Positions 41,575-50,327 of a stretch of DNA of 51,478 nt are shown here, in pieces. The stretch spans positions 1-51,478 of the forward strand of contig JBBFLR010000010.1 in NCBI GenBank assembly GCA_037478935.1. Reading direction: 5' to 3'. A program made the position numbers and the translations under genes. Numbering within the stretch: the first letter of the stretch is position 1; each line of letters opens with the position of its first letter. The stretch comes from Candidatus Methanosuratincola sp. (GTDB lineage Archaea; Thermoproteota; Methanomethylicia; Methanomethylicales; Methanomethylicaceae). The notes under the pieces are model-generated. The model searched no databases and was not told the origin of the DNA. It saw only the letters and a list, made by a program, of their open reading frames with translations.

Positions 41575-42528
41575 TCAGGTTTCTTTGACGGTCACATCGC
41601 CAGAATAGACCCTCTCGACCCCGCCCTCCGTCTCGACGAGGAGCGCCCCGTCCTCGGCTATGTCAAGGGCCCTGCCTTCGACGACCCTACCGTAGGAGCT
41701 TATCTTCACGGGCGACCCCAGCGTGGATGAGAAGAGGCGCCAGCCCTCCAGTATCTCCCCTATCGAGGAAGGGAGCCTCTCGTACATCGCCTCAGCGTTC
41801 ATCAGTATTGTCGATAGGAGCTCTGCCCGGTCAAGCCGCCTCCCAAGGATGTCGAGGGTTGAGACGGCGCTCTCCCTTACCCCCTCCGGAAGATCTGCCG
41901 TGGAGAAGTTGACGTTGAGACCTATGCCTGCAATGACGTACTCCACTTTTTCAGGATCGGATGATGCCTCGAGGAGTATCCCGCATATCTTCCTTCCCCT
42001 CACGAGCACGTCATTCGGCCACTTCAGGGACGCGGGAATGCCCTGCAGCATCAGCGACCTTGCTACTGCGACGCCGAACATGAGCGTGAGTAGGGAGACC
42101 TGGCGCATTGGTAGGGACGGGCGGAGCAGCAGGCTGAACCAGAGACCTCCGGGCGGAGACGACCAATGCCTGGACGCCCTGCCTTTCCCGGACCGCTGCT
42201 CGAGGGCAACGACGAGCGTGCCCTCCGCCGCCCCCTTCTCAGCCAACCCTCTAAGGAAGTTCTGCGTCGAGTCGACGGCGTCGAGAAGTACCGGGTTCCT
42301 GCCGAGTGTCCTGGTCCTTAGCCTTGCGAGAATCTCAAGGGGGAGCAGCCCGTCGAACCTTGGCACGAGGAGGTACCCCCTTCCCCTCACAGATTCTATG
42401 TTGTACCCCTTGGCCCTCAGGCGTGCGATCTGCTTCGAGACCGCCGCCCTCGAGACCCCCGTCTGGGAAGCGGCTGCCGATCCCGAGAAGAACTTGCCTT
42501 CTGCCAAAAGTCGCTCCAGTGGGCGCAA
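41575..42528 (-). CDS. birA: Biotin-protein ligase with N-terminal regulator domain (BirA)
   Basis: This 317-residue protein has an N-terminal winged helix (about residues 5-56, ending GYNIESVRGRGYLLVPR) and a ligase domain with the biotinyl-AMP loop SGKGRASRHWSSPPGGLWFSLLL and the LKWPNDVLVRGRKICGILLEA nucleotide part. It attaches biotin to the carrier at 45545-45955, and the helix-turn-helix could repress biotin genes as in E. coli. TTG at 42528 is the start. It is in the same neighbourhood as its likely substrate. Confidence 0.93.
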   Translation of the reverse strand: MRPLERLLAEGKFFSGSAAASQTGVSRAAVSKQIARLRAKGYNIESVRGRGYLLVPRFDGLLPLEILARLRTRTLGRNPVLLDAVDSTQNFLRGLAEKGAAEGTLVVALEQRSGKGRASRHWSSPPGGLWFSLLLRPSLPMRQVSLLTLMFGVAVARSLMLQGIPASLKWPNDVLVRGRKICGILLEASSDPEKVEYVIAGIGLNVNFSTADLPEGVRESAVSTLDILGRRLDRAELLSTILMNAEAMYERLPSSIGEILEGWRLFSSTLGSPVKISSYGRVVEGRALDIAEDGALLVETEGGVERVYSGDVTVKET

Positions 42529-42562
42529 GATGCTTCGCCGATGAAAAAAATAGGGAAACGTG

Positions 42563-43762
42563 TTAGATAATCCCTTTCTTCTTGAACTCCTCTATCTCAG
42601 CCTCAGAGTACCCGAGCGAGGTGAGTATCTCCTTGTTGTGCTGGCCCAGCAGCGGCGCAGGGTCGAACCTCTTTATCGGGGACTCGGAGAACTTTATCGG
42701 GCAGCCGGCCACCCTTACCTTCCCGTACTGTGGCTGGTCCAGCTCGATTATCATCTCCCTCGCATTCACATGCGGGTCCTCAACAGCCTCGCCCACGTTG
42801 TAGACCGGCGCAGAAGGCACATCGTTCTCGAGCAGGAGCCTCGCTACCTCCCACCTCGTCTTGTTCCTGGTGTACTCCTCGATCATCTGCTTGAGCACCT
42901 GCTCGTTCGCGCACCTGTGGGGGTTAGTGTCGAAGCGCGGGTCGGTCACCCACTCGGGCTTGCCGATAGCTGCACAGAACCTCTTGAATATCGCATCATT
43001 GCCGGCAGCGATCACCACATAGCCGTCCTTTGCCTGGAAGATGTCGAACGGAGTGATTGTCGGGTGCTTCGAACCTATCCTGGTCGGTATCTTGCCCTCG
43101 AGGGTGTACCTGACCACGGCGTTCTCGAGGACTGCGACCATGGAGTCCACCTGGGCAACGTCCACCTTCTGGCCCTTGCCCGTGCACTCGCGGTACCTAA
43201 GGGCCGCCAGCACGCCGATCGCTAGGAACATCCCGGAGACGATGTCGCCTATCGACGATCCCGCGCGCGCCGGGGGCTTGTCTGGCCAGCCGTTCATGTC
43301 CATGAATCCGCCCATCGCCTGGCCGATGATGTCGTAGCTGGGCCACTTGCTGTACGGCCCTGTGTGGCCGAACCCGGAGCCGCAGGCGTATATGAGCTTG
43401 GGGTTCACTTTCCTCAGATCCTCATAGCCAAGGCCCCACTCGTCGAGTGTCCCTGGCTTGAAGTTCTCGATCAGGACGTCGCTCCTCTTGACGAGCTCCT
43501 TCAGTATCTCCCTACCCTTTGGGTCTTTCAGGTTGAGGGTTATCCCCTTGTGGTTCCTGTGGATGCTCACGTAGTAAGCGCTCTTATCAGGACCCTGGAC
43601 GTTGGGGAAGAACGGCCCCCACTCCCTGTTCATGTCGCCGTATACCGGCCTCTCCACTTTGATGACTTCAGCCCCTAGATCTGCGAGGACCATACCGCAG
43701 TATGGACCGAATAGGGCTCCTGTCAGACTAAGCACTCTAATACCTTCTAGCGGTCTCTTCAC
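42563..43762 (-). CDS. CaiB/BaiF-family CoA-transferase
   Basis: This 399-residue family III CoA-transferase has LSGALFGPYCGMVLADLGAEVIKVERP-type N-terminus and the catalytic Asp region, plus AQVDSMVAVLENAVV and the C-terminal LLGQHNKEILTSLGYSEAEIEEF. Members move CoA between acids such as formate/oxalate, or carnitine, succinate and mesaconate. GTG start with AGGAGG before it. Between the carboxylase operon and the biotin ligase it may feed or drain an acyl-CoA pool; the acids are unknown. Confidence 0.9.
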   Translation of the reverse strand: MKRPLEGIRVLSLTGALFGPYCGMVLADLGAEVIKVERPVYGDMNREWGPFFPNVQGPDKSAYYVSIHRNHKGITLNLKDPKGREILKELVKRSDVLIENFKPGTLDEWGLGYEDLRKVNPKLIYACGSGFGHTGPYSKWPSYDIIGQAMGGFMDMNGWPDKPPARAGSSIGDIVSGMFLAIGVLAALRYRECTGKGQKVDVAQVDSMVAVLENAVVRYTLEGKIPTRIGSKHPTITPFDIFQAKDGYVVIAAGNDAIFKRFCAAIGKPEWVTDPRFDTNPHRCANEQVLKQMIEEYTRNKTRWEVARLLLENDVPSAPVYNVGEAVEDPHVNAREMIIELDQPQYGKVRVAGCPIKFSESPIKRFDPAPLLGQHNKEILTSLGYSEAEIEEFKKKGII

Positions 43763-43923
43763 GATGGTTCCTCCTTTTGTTCTAGGGAAACAGCACCAAG
43801 TAGATAAAAATTGCGGATTTCAGTTCTATGCAGATGCACAGGCTGAGGAATGGTGCTGGAGCCATACCATAAAAATCGTGGTGCTTACAGAAAGTCCCGG
43901 GTTGATTCCAAGGATTGAAGAAT

Positions 43924-43956
43924 GTAAAAAGAAAGAAAGGAAAAAAAGAAAGAATT
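43924..43956 (-). terminator. Pyrimidine-tract terminator after the carboxylase operon
   Basis: On the minus strand, directly after the stop of the carboxyltransferase gene, a run of T with only C interruptions (TTCTTTCTTTTTTTCC..., 43924-43956) fits an archaeal oligo-T terminator. A TATA at about 43805-43812 further on serves the CoA-transferase gene. Confidence 0.55.
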
Positions 43957-45530
43957 TAGACCGGGATGTTCCCGTGTCTCTTTGGAGGCCTCGCCTGGAG
44001 GTCCCTCTTGGTTGAGAGTGCCTCGAGTGCCTTGATGAGCATTGGGCGGGTCTCCTTCGGTAGGATCACAGCGTCCACGTATCCCATGTTCGCTGCGATG
44101 TACGGGTTCGCGAACTTGTTCCTGTACTCTGCTGCCAGCCTGTTCGTGATCTCCTTGACCTCTTCCGGAGTCTTGGCCTTCATGAGTTCGTTCCTGTGTA
44201 TGATCTCCACCGCACCCTCAGGGCCCATCACCGCGATCTCTGCAGTGGGCCACGCGAAGACGACGTCAGCGCCCAGGTGCCTGCTGCACATGGCGATGTA
44301 GCCTCCGCCGTAGCTCTTTCGCATGATCACGGTCAGCTTCGGCACCGTCGCCTCAGAGTATGCATAGATTACCTTCGCGCCATGCCTGATGACTCCGCCG
44401 TGCTCCTGCTTCGTACCCGGCAAATATCCGGGGACGTCCACGAATGTTATCAGCGGTATGTTGAACGCGTCGCATGTCCTGACGAACCTTGCTATCTTGT
44501 CAGAGGAGTCGATGTCCAGGCACCCCGCATAGACCATGGGCTGGTTCGCTATTACGCCGACGCTCTTGCCGTTCAGCCTTGCGAAGCCTATGACCGCGTT
44601 GGGGGCGTACATCGGCTGTAGCTCATAGAATGAGCCCTTGTCGAAGACATAGTTGATCACGTCGTGGACATCGTATGGCTTCTTCGGATCCGCGGGGACG
44701 ACCTCGTTCAGCGCCTCGTCCATCCTGTCCGGCGGGTCTCCGCACTCGACTATCGGGGCGTCGTCCATGTTGTTCGAGGGCAGGTAGCTGAGGAGCGTCT
44801 TTATGTGCTTTATGCAGTCTTCGTCGTTCTCGCATGCCATCGTTGCGACTCCGCTCAGCTTGGCGTGCGCCTCCGCGCCTCCGAGGGCCTCGAAGGTAAC
44901 GTCCTCCCCGATCGCAGCCTTAACGACCTTGGGCCCCGTAATGAACATGTAGCTCGTCTTCTTCACCATGTAGATGAAGTCTGCGAGCGCAGGGGAATAG
45001 ACCGCACCGCCCGCGCACGGACCCATGATTGCTATGATCTGGGGGATCACGCCGGATGCCATCACGTTCCTGTAGAAGATCTCGCCGTAACCCGCGAGGG
45101 AGTTTATGCCTTCCTGGATCCTGGCACCGCCCGAGTCATTCAGACCTATTACCGGGCAGCCAGACTTCAGCGCCATGTCCTGGATCTTTGTGATCTTTTT
45201 GGCCTGCATCTCGCTGAGCGAGCCGCCTACGAAAGTGAAGTCCTGGGAATAGACGAAGACGGTCCTGCCGTTGATTGTACCGTAACCGGTGACCACAGCG
45301 TCGCCGAGGGCCTTCTTCTTCTCCATGCCGAAGTCGAAGCACCTGTGGACTACGAACTCGTCAACTTCGACGAAGCTGCCCGGGTCGAGGAGCTTCTCGA
45401 TCCGCTCCCTGGCGGTCAGCTTCCCGGCTGTGTGTTGCTTGTCGATTGCCTCCTTTCCTCCGCCCAGCTTCTTCTTCTCCTTGAGGTCTTCCAGTTCCTT
45501 GAACTTTTCAGCCAATGTTTGGAATGCCAT
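43956..45530 (-). CDS. Acyl-CoA carboxylase carboxyltransferase subunit
   Basis: This 524-residue protein belongs to the PccB/MmdA/AccD5 carboxyltransferase family that moves CO2 from carboxybiotin to an acyl-CoA (or back). Features: [31 protein letters not shown] at the start, [24 protein letters not shown] for CoA binding, [20 protein letters not shown] (first oxyanion hole) and [35 protein letters not shown] (second). ATG at 45530 follows GGAGGTAA. It is part of BC-BCCP-CT; acyl substrate could be acetyl-, propionyl- or methylmalonyl-CoA. Confidence 0.95.
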   Translation of the reverse strand: MAFQTLAEKFKELEDLKEKKKLGGGKEAIDKQHTAGKLTARERIEKLLDPGSFVEVDEFVVHRCFDFGMEKKKALGDAVVTGYGTINGRTVFVYSQDFTFVGGSLSEMQAKKITKIQDMALKSGCPVIGLNDSGGARIQEGINSLAGYGEIFYRNVMASGVIPQIIAIMGPCAGGAVYSPALADFIYMVKKTSYMFITGPKVVKAAIGEDVTFEALGGAEAHAKLSGVATMACENDEDCIKHIKTLLSYLPSNNMDDAPIVECGDPPDRMDEALNEVVPADPKKPYDVHDVINYVFDKGSFYELQPMYAPNAVIGFARLNGKSVGVIANQPMVYAGCLDIDSSDKIARFVRTCDAFNIPLITFVDVPGYLPGTKQEHGGVIRHGAKVIYAYSEATVPKLTVIMRKSYGGGYIAMCSRHLGADVVFAWPTAEIAVMGPEGAVEIIHRNELMKAKTPEEVKEITNRLAAEYRNKFANPYIAANMGYVDAVILPKETRPMLIKALEALSTKRDLQARPPKRHGNIPV

Positions 45531-45544
45531 TTCTCTTACCTCCA

Positions 45545-45955
45545 TCACTCAAAAACTATCAAGGTATCCCCGACGTTGACGAACTTGCCAGGGGCCACCT
45601 TGATCTCCTTCACCTTACCTTCCCTGTTCGACTTTATAGGGTTCTCCATCTTCATGGTCTCGAGCGTCAGCAGGACGTCCCCGGGCTTGACCGCGTCGCC
45701 AGCCTTGCACTTTACGGTCATTACTGTGCCGGGCATCGCAGCGCAGAGGTTGCCGGCTGCCGGAGCCCCACCCGCGCCGCCTGCCCCGCCAGCTGCGCCC
45801 GCAGCCTGGAGGGAGGGGGACAGCAGGTCGGCGATGTTTATCTTGAAGGTCTCGTCGTTGACCTTGACGTCGTAAAGCCCGTATGCGCGCTCAGTGATGT
45901 CCACGCTGTACTGCACATTTCCCATACTAAGCTGGAACTTGCTTGTCTTTGCCAT
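45545..45955 (-). CDS. Biotin carboxyl carrier protein
   Basis: This 136-residue protein has an N-terminal segment (about 8-45) typical of PycB/OadA-type carriers, a Ala/Gly/Pro linker (about 50-68) and the biotinyl domain with ETMKMEN, where Lys102 would carry biotin. BirA at 41575-42528 is the candidate loader. It lies between the carboxylase and transferase genes in one operon. Confidence 0.95.
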   Translation of the reverse strand: MAKTSKFQLSMGNVQYSVDITERAYGLYDVKVNDETFKINIADLLSPSLQAAGAAGGAGGAGGAPAAGNLCAAMPGTVMTVKCKAGDAVKPGDVLLTLETMKMENPIKSNREGKVKEIKVAPGKFVNVGDTLIVFE

Positions 45956-45972
45956 TTATGACACACCCCAAA

Positions 45973-47559
45973 TCAGCGGGCAGACTTCACCCTGCCGGAG
46001 ATCACCCAACCGCTGCTGACCGGCTGCCTCTGCGGCTTGCTGTTTATGTACGAAGCTATTGCGGCTGCGAGCGCTACGGTCTTCTTGTCGGTCACAGGTG
46101 CCCCTGCCGCGGCGGGCGCCTCAGCCGGCTTCGCGGCGAGCTTCGCCAGCACGCTCTCCTTGCTCTTCTTCCAGGCATTGTCCGCGTCGACCTGGGTCTT
46201 GACCTTGTCGAGTATGTTCCTCTCGGCGATCAGCTCGGTGTGCAGGTGTCCGGCTATGAACTCCTCGTCCCTCATCATCACCTTGTGGAACGGGATGACG
46301 GTCTGGATGCCCTCAATCACGAACTCGTCGAGGGCGCGGCGCATCCTCATGATTGCCTCCATCCTGTCCCTGCCCCAGGTGAGCAGCTTCACGGCGAGCG
46401 AGTCGTAGAACGGCGGGATGGTGTAGCCCGCGTATATTCCACCGTCCACCCTGATACCAGGGCCGCCCGGCTCGATGTAGTTGGTTATGAGCCCGATCGA
46501 GGGAACGAAGTTGTTCATCGGATCCTCTGCGTTGATCCGGCACTCGATTGCATGCCCGGTTATCTTGACGTCGTTCTGGCCGTAGGTCAGCGGCTCGCCG
46601 GACGCCACCTTGAGCTGCTCCTTGACGATGTCGATCCCGGTCACGAGCTCGGTCACAGGGTGCTCGACCTGGAGCCTGCTGTTTACCTCGAGGAAGTAAA
46701 AGTCCTTTGTCACGTCGGAGTAGAGGAACTCGCATGTGCCTGCGTTCTCGTACCCTGCTACCTTCGCGACCTTGACTGCGGTCTCGCCCATTCTTCTCCT
46801 CAGGTCAGGGTCAAGGTACATTACCGGTGAGGGGGCCTCCTCGATGAGCTTCTGATGCCTCCTCTGGATCGAGCACTCCCTCTCGCCCAGGTAGATGCAG
46901 TTGCCCTTCTTGTCAGCGAGTATCTGTATCTCGATGTGCCTCGGCCTCTCGATGTACTTCTCGATGTAGACCTCGGGCCTTGAGAATGCGGACGCGGCCA
47001 GGCGCTGCGCCTTCTTGATCGCTTCGATGAGGTCGTCCTTAGACCTGCAGACCTGCATCCCGATGCCGCCGCCACCGCCCGCGGGCTTGACCATGACAGG
47101 GTACCCTGCCTTCTCGGCGGTCTCAAGCGCATCCTTGTCGTCCTGGACTGCGTCGAGCGCGCCCGGGACGATCGGGATGCCCGCCTTCTCCATGCTCCTC
47201 CTGGCGCCCAGCTTGTCGCCGAGTAGCTCCTGCGCCTTTGCCTTGGGCCCTATGAACTCGATGCCCGCCTCCTCGCACATCCTGACGAACTTTGCATTCT
47301 GGGCGAGGAAGCCGTATCCGGGGTGGATCCCCTCAGCCCCTGTCTGCTTGGCGACCTCGATGATCTTCTCCATCTTGAGGTAGCTCTGGGCTGCAGGACC
47401 TGGACCTATAGGCACAGCCTCGTCTGCGTAGTATACGAACTTGGCGTTTGCATCCGCGTCGGAATAAACCGCCACTGTCTTGACTTCCATCTCTTTGCAC
47501 GCCCTTATGACACGAAGGGCGATCTCCCCTCTGTTGGCTACAAGGACCTTCTTCAACAA
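45973..47559 (-). CDS. Biotin carboxylase with C-terminal extension
   Basis: This 528-residue ATP-grasp protein carboxylates biotin with bicarbonate and ATP. Landmarks are LKKVLVANRGEIALRVIRACKEM, GIHPGYGFLAQNA, the Gly-rich KPAGGGGGIGMQVC loop, EVNSRLQVEHPVTELVTG and AIECRINAEDP. After the usual end, about 65 extra residues hold an Ala/Pro linker and TDKKTVALAAAIASYINSK ... WVISGRVKS, which resembles the C-terminal tail of the small OadG/MmdD subunits. TTG start behind GGGAGGAG, TATA near 47605. Confidence 0.93.
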   Translation of the reverse strand: MLKKVLVANRGEIALRVIRACKEMEVKTVAVYSDADANAKFVYYADEAVPIGPGPAAQSYLKMEKIIEVAKQTGAEGIHPGYGFLAQNAKFVRMCEEAGIEFIGPKAKAQELLGDKLGARRSMEKAGIPIVPGALDAVQDDKDALETAEKAGYPVMVKPAGGGGGIGMQVCRSKDDLIEAIKKAQRLAASAFSRPEVYIEKYIERPRHIEIQILADKKGNCIYLGERECSIQRRHQKLIEEAPSPVMYLDPDLRRRMGETAVKVAKVAGYENAGTCEFLYSDVTKDFYFLEVNSRLQVEHPVTELVTGIDIVKEQLKVASGEPLTYGQNDVKITGHAIECRINAEDPMNNFVPSIGLITNYIEPGGPGIRVDGGIYAGYTIPPFYDSLAVKLLTWGRDRMEAIMRMRRALDEFVIEGIQTVIPFHKVMMRDEEFIAGHLHTELIAERNILDKVKTQVDADNAWKKSKESVLAKLAAKPAEAPAAAGAPVTDKKTVALAAAIASYINSKPQRQPVSSGWVISGRVKSAR

Positions 47560-47765
47560 GTGTTTCTCCTCCCGATGTAGGATGCCTTAAAATTCTGCGT
47601 CAAGTATTTATCTCTTATGTGGACCTACCCCGCCGTGGCTATTCGGGGGTTCCCAAAGCTCAGGCGTCAGTTCGCCCATCAGCCTCTCACAGCGGGTGCT
47701 CAAGAGACCATCGTCACTTCATCCGCCAGAGTATAGATCGATCCGTCGGCTAAAAAAGGTGCCGT
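47560..47765. other. Promoter gap ahead of the carboxylase operon
   Basis: A GGGAGGAG site and a TATA-like GATAAATAC at about 47604-47613 serve the carboxylase operon. The rest, about 130 bases up to the HypB stop, holds no gene, RNA or repeat that I can support. Confidence 0.4.
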
Positions 47766-48455
47766 TCAGAGCCCGAGGGCCCTTGCCAGCTCCTCTATCC
47801 CCTCGCCGGTCCGGGCGCTGGTGACGGCAACCTTTATCTTCGGATTCGCGTCCAGGGCGTCTTTCACGAGCATGTTTACGTCAATGCCCATCGGACCGGA
47901 CATGTCCTTCTTGTTTATGACCGCGACCTCAGCAGCCCTGAATATGTCTGCCTTCTTCTTTATCATGTACTCGCCCTCGGTCACGCTCACGACCACGGCC
48001 CTCAGGTGCGAGCCGAGCGGGAACTCGGCCGGGCAGATCAGGTTCCCGACGTTCTCTATGAGGATGAGGTTGGCGCCCTCCCGGATCAGCTTCTTCGCAG
48101 CCTTCCTCACTATCGGGGCGTCGAGGTGGCACTCCCTCCCCGTGTTTATCTGGATCGAGGGGACGCCGTGCCTCGAGATCCTCTCGGCGTCTATGTCGGT
48201 CGCGGTGTCGCCGGCGATGACACCGACGCGGTACTTCTCCTTGAGGCGCTCGACGAGCCTCTCGATTATCGAGGTCTTCCCGGACCCGATGGACCCCATG
48301 AAGTCGACGACGCGTACCCCCGCCCGGTCGAAGGTCCTTCGGTTGAGGGCGGCCATCCGCTCGTTTGCCTTTATAAAGTCCTCCTCGAGCTCGACGTCGA
48401 GCACTTCATCGTCGTCAGCCTTGATCACTAGGGGCTTGGGCAAGCAGCTCACCAT
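47766..48455 (-). CDS. hypB: HypB-like nickel-insertion GTPase
   Basis: This 229-residue GTPase delivers nickel during [NiFe]-hydrogenase maturation (or to another nickel enzyme). It has GSIGSGKTS (54-62; P-loop), AGDTATDIDAERIS, the GRECHLDAPIV metal site with Cys and His, LILIENVGNLICPAEF (G3/G4 region) and INKKDMSG. ATG at 48455 falls where a leaderless transcript from the shared TATA box would start and is preferred; a TTG six codons upstream is less likely. No hydrogenase gene lies in the window. Confidence 0.92.
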   Translation of the reverse strand: MVSCLPKPLVIKADDDEVLDVELEEDFIKANERMAALNRRTFDRAGVRVVDFMGSIGSGKTSIIERLVERLKEKYRVGVIAGDTATDIDAERISRHGVPSIQINTGRECHLDAPIVRKAAKKLIREGANLILIENVGNLICPAEFPLGSHLRAVVVSVTEGEYMIKKKADIFRAAEVAVINKKDMSGPMGIDVNMLVKDALDANPKIKVAVTSARTGEGIEELARALGL

Positions 48456-48518
48456 AAGAGCTATAGCAGTCAAGTTTATAATGTCTTCCTTCCTTCAGAT
48501 TCAACCCGAAGTGTCTCT
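48456..48518. promoter_or_regulatory. Bidirectional TATA region, hypB and zinc-ribbon gene
   Basis: GTTTATAATG at about 48474-48483 contains a TATA that is almost symmetrical. It would give leaderless hypB from 48455 in one direction and a start near 48505 for the small zinc-ribbon gene in the other. Confidence 0.45.
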
Positions 48519-48671
48519 ATGGGCGATGTCCTCGTGTGTCCGAACTGCGGGAGCAGGTTCAGCCTGATGTACTCAAGGACTTTTGCATGCTCCGGGTGCA
48601 GCGAGGTCACGTTCGGAAGGTGCGGCTACGCAAAGTGCCCCAAGTGCGGAAAGGAATTCAAACTCCAGTGA
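48519..48671 (+). CDS. Tiny zinc-ribbon protein
   Basis: A 50-residue open reading frame, below usual gene-caller limits, with three Cys pairs: CPNC, CSGC and a final CGYAKCPKCGKEF. The two terminal CxxC pairs can hold one zinc and the middle another site. Codon choice and Cys spacing are what a real zinc ribbon shows. It is divergent from hypB; a link to nickel or iron-sulfur assembly is only positional. It is followed by the Lrp regulator on the other strand after about 80 bases. Confidence 0.7.
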   Translation: MGDVLVCPNCGSRFSLMYSRTFACSGCSEVTFGRCGYAKCPKCGKEFKLQ

Positions 48672-48755
48672 TTTCGGAGAGGGCACGGCATGAAGGATAA
48701 GGCGAAGGAGGCGCATGAACGCAGCAGAAACACGGCATAATTGAAGATGGCGAGC

Positions 48756-49208
48756 TCAGACGCTCAGCCCGACGTTCTCCTTTATCTCCTTGAGGACGAT
48801 GGCAGTCTCGGTGCTGAGAACCCCCTCCACCTTGCCCATCTTGTCGATCACCTCGGAGAGCGCCTCCTTCCCGGGGACGTCGACCCTGCAGATGAGGTAG
48901 TAGGGGCCGGTGACGTCAAATGCCTCGGTGACCTCCGGCAGGTCCCTGATCAGGCTGGCGACCTCGACGTACTTCTTAGGGTCCGCCTTAACGAGTATGA
49001 ATGCCGAAAGGGCCTTTCCGATCTTCTGCGGGTCTACGATCGCCCTGAATGACTTGATTACGCCGCTCTGCTGGAGCCCCTTTACCCTGAGGAATACGGT
49101 AGCCTCGCTGACACCCGCCTCCTTTGCAATCTTCGAGAAGGGGGTCCGCGCGTTTGACTGGAGGGTCTTTATTATGAGCCTGTCAAGGGCGTCGAGTTCT
49201 GAGGACAT
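48756..49208 (-). CDS. Lrp/AsnC family transcriptional regulator
   Basis: This 150-residue protein has a winged helix-turn-helix (DALDRLIIKTLQSNARTPFSKIAKEAGVSEATVFLRVKGLQQSGVI) and a C-terminal RAM domain (ALSAFILVKADPKKYVEVASLI through GPYYLICRVDVPGKEALSEVI). It is the full-length counterpart to the RAM-only protein at 17212-17439. The ATG at 49208 has no strong ribosome site. Target genes are unknown. Confidence 0.9.
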   Translation of the reverse strand: MSSELDALDRLIIKTLQSNARTPFSKIAKEAGVSEATVFLRVKGLQQSGVIKSFRAIVDPQKIGKALSAFILVKADPKKYVEVASLIRDLPEVTEAFDVTGPYYLICRVDVPGKEALSEVIDKMGKVEGVLSTETAIVLKEIKENVGLSV

Positions 49209-49350
49209 GGGTGGATCATCCCTTTGATTACTTTAAGCCTTTTTAGGAGATATTAAGGCTTTGGTGTGAAAATTTTAAAAACGTGCCGGCAGATGCGAAG
49301 AGTCCCCGGTACCTCCGCCAGCTGGTTCCAGCCCGGGCATGGAGCACGGC

Positions 49351-50121
49351 TCATCCGGGATCCCTGCCACTGCACGAGAGGAGGTGCATTATGAGGCACT
49401 GGTCCGGCGGTATGTATGCCTCGCCGATGTCGTACCCGCTGCCGTACGTGACCGGGGCGCCCCTGATAAGCGCGACGGGCCTCGACTCGTCCGTCTCGCC
49501 CATGACCAGCTGCGCCGCGGAGGCAAGGTTGTCGGCTACCATGAATCTCTTGAGGCGCATCGGCCTCCCGTAGAGGTCGGGCTTTCCCCTCAGGTCCTCG
49601 ACCGCCCTGAAGCCGGCGATGCCTATCGCCACGCCGCTGTTCCCCATCCTAAGCGGGAGCGTCCTGCTGTCGATTATGAGGACGCCGACGTCCAGCCCCC
49701 TACTGGCGAATTCCCCCTTCAGCCCCTCGGCCGCAGCCTGCGGATCCCCGGGCCATAAAGCGACGCATCCCGGAGGCGAGTTCGACTGATCGACGCCGGC
49801 GTTCGCCACCAGTATCCCCTTCTTGATCGTGGCCAGGGCGTGCTCGACGCCGCCAAGGACCTGGTCAGCCTCCCGGATCACGACCTCTACGAAGGCGGGA
49901 TCCATCGAGTGTCGAGCGGCGAGTTCGATCGCGACAGGGGAGGGGCGGACCTCAGATAGGCGCACCAGCCTGCCCATTGCGGTCGCGACTGCCTTGGCTG
50001 AGAATGCGAGTATATCGCCTTTCCTTAACTCGAACCCAGAGGACTCCAGTCCCTCGAGCGCCAGATCGACGAGGTCGTCGCCCGGTCTGACCAGCCGTGT
50101 CTTTATGCCGTGGATCTCCAA
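49351..50121 (-). CDS. cofE: Coenzyme F420-0:L-glutamate ligase
   Basis: This 256-residue enzyme adds glutamates to F420-0, the last step of F420 synthesis, using GTP. Landmarks: DILAFSAKAVATAMGRLVRL, GILVANAGVDQSNSPPGCVALWP, VLIIDSRTLPLRMGNSGVAIGIAGF and DNLASAAQLVMGETDESRPVALIRG. TTG start at 50121 with a GGAGGG-type site upstream. Its presence means the cell uses the deazaflavin F420, as many archaea do. Confidence 0.93.
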   Translation of the reverse strand: MEIHGIKTRLVRPGDDLVDLALEGLESSGFELRKGDILAFSAKAVATAMGRLVRLSEVRPSPVAIELAARHSMDPAFVEVVIREADQVLGGVEHALATIKKGILVANAGVDQSNSPPGCVALWPGDPQAAAEGLKGEFASRGLDVGVLIIDSRTLPLRMGNSGVAIGIAGFRAVEDLRGKPDLYGRPMRLKRFMVADNLASAAQLVMGETDESRPVALIRGAPVTYGSGYDIGEAYIPPDQCLIMHLLSCSGRDPG

Positions 50122-50327
50122 CCCGATGACCCTCCCTTCCTGTGCCCGGCTCCCCCTCGCTCGCCTTCGGATCGGCCGCCGGTCCCTGCGGGTTTACGCA
50201 GGAGGGGCAGGCGTGAAGGCAGGCAGCAGGTAGAGAGAAGGGCACTCAGCAGAGACAGAGACTGTATCCACCCGGGGGGCATATAATCTTTTTATACGGA
50301 CCCGCACTGTATTCGACTGGTGGTAAA
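50122..50327. other. Gap between cofE and purA with purA promoter
   Basis: A TATA (TTTTTATAC, about 50288-50296) precedes purA, with GGTGG just before its ATG. The remainder is GC-rich with no gene I can support. Confidence 0.4.
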
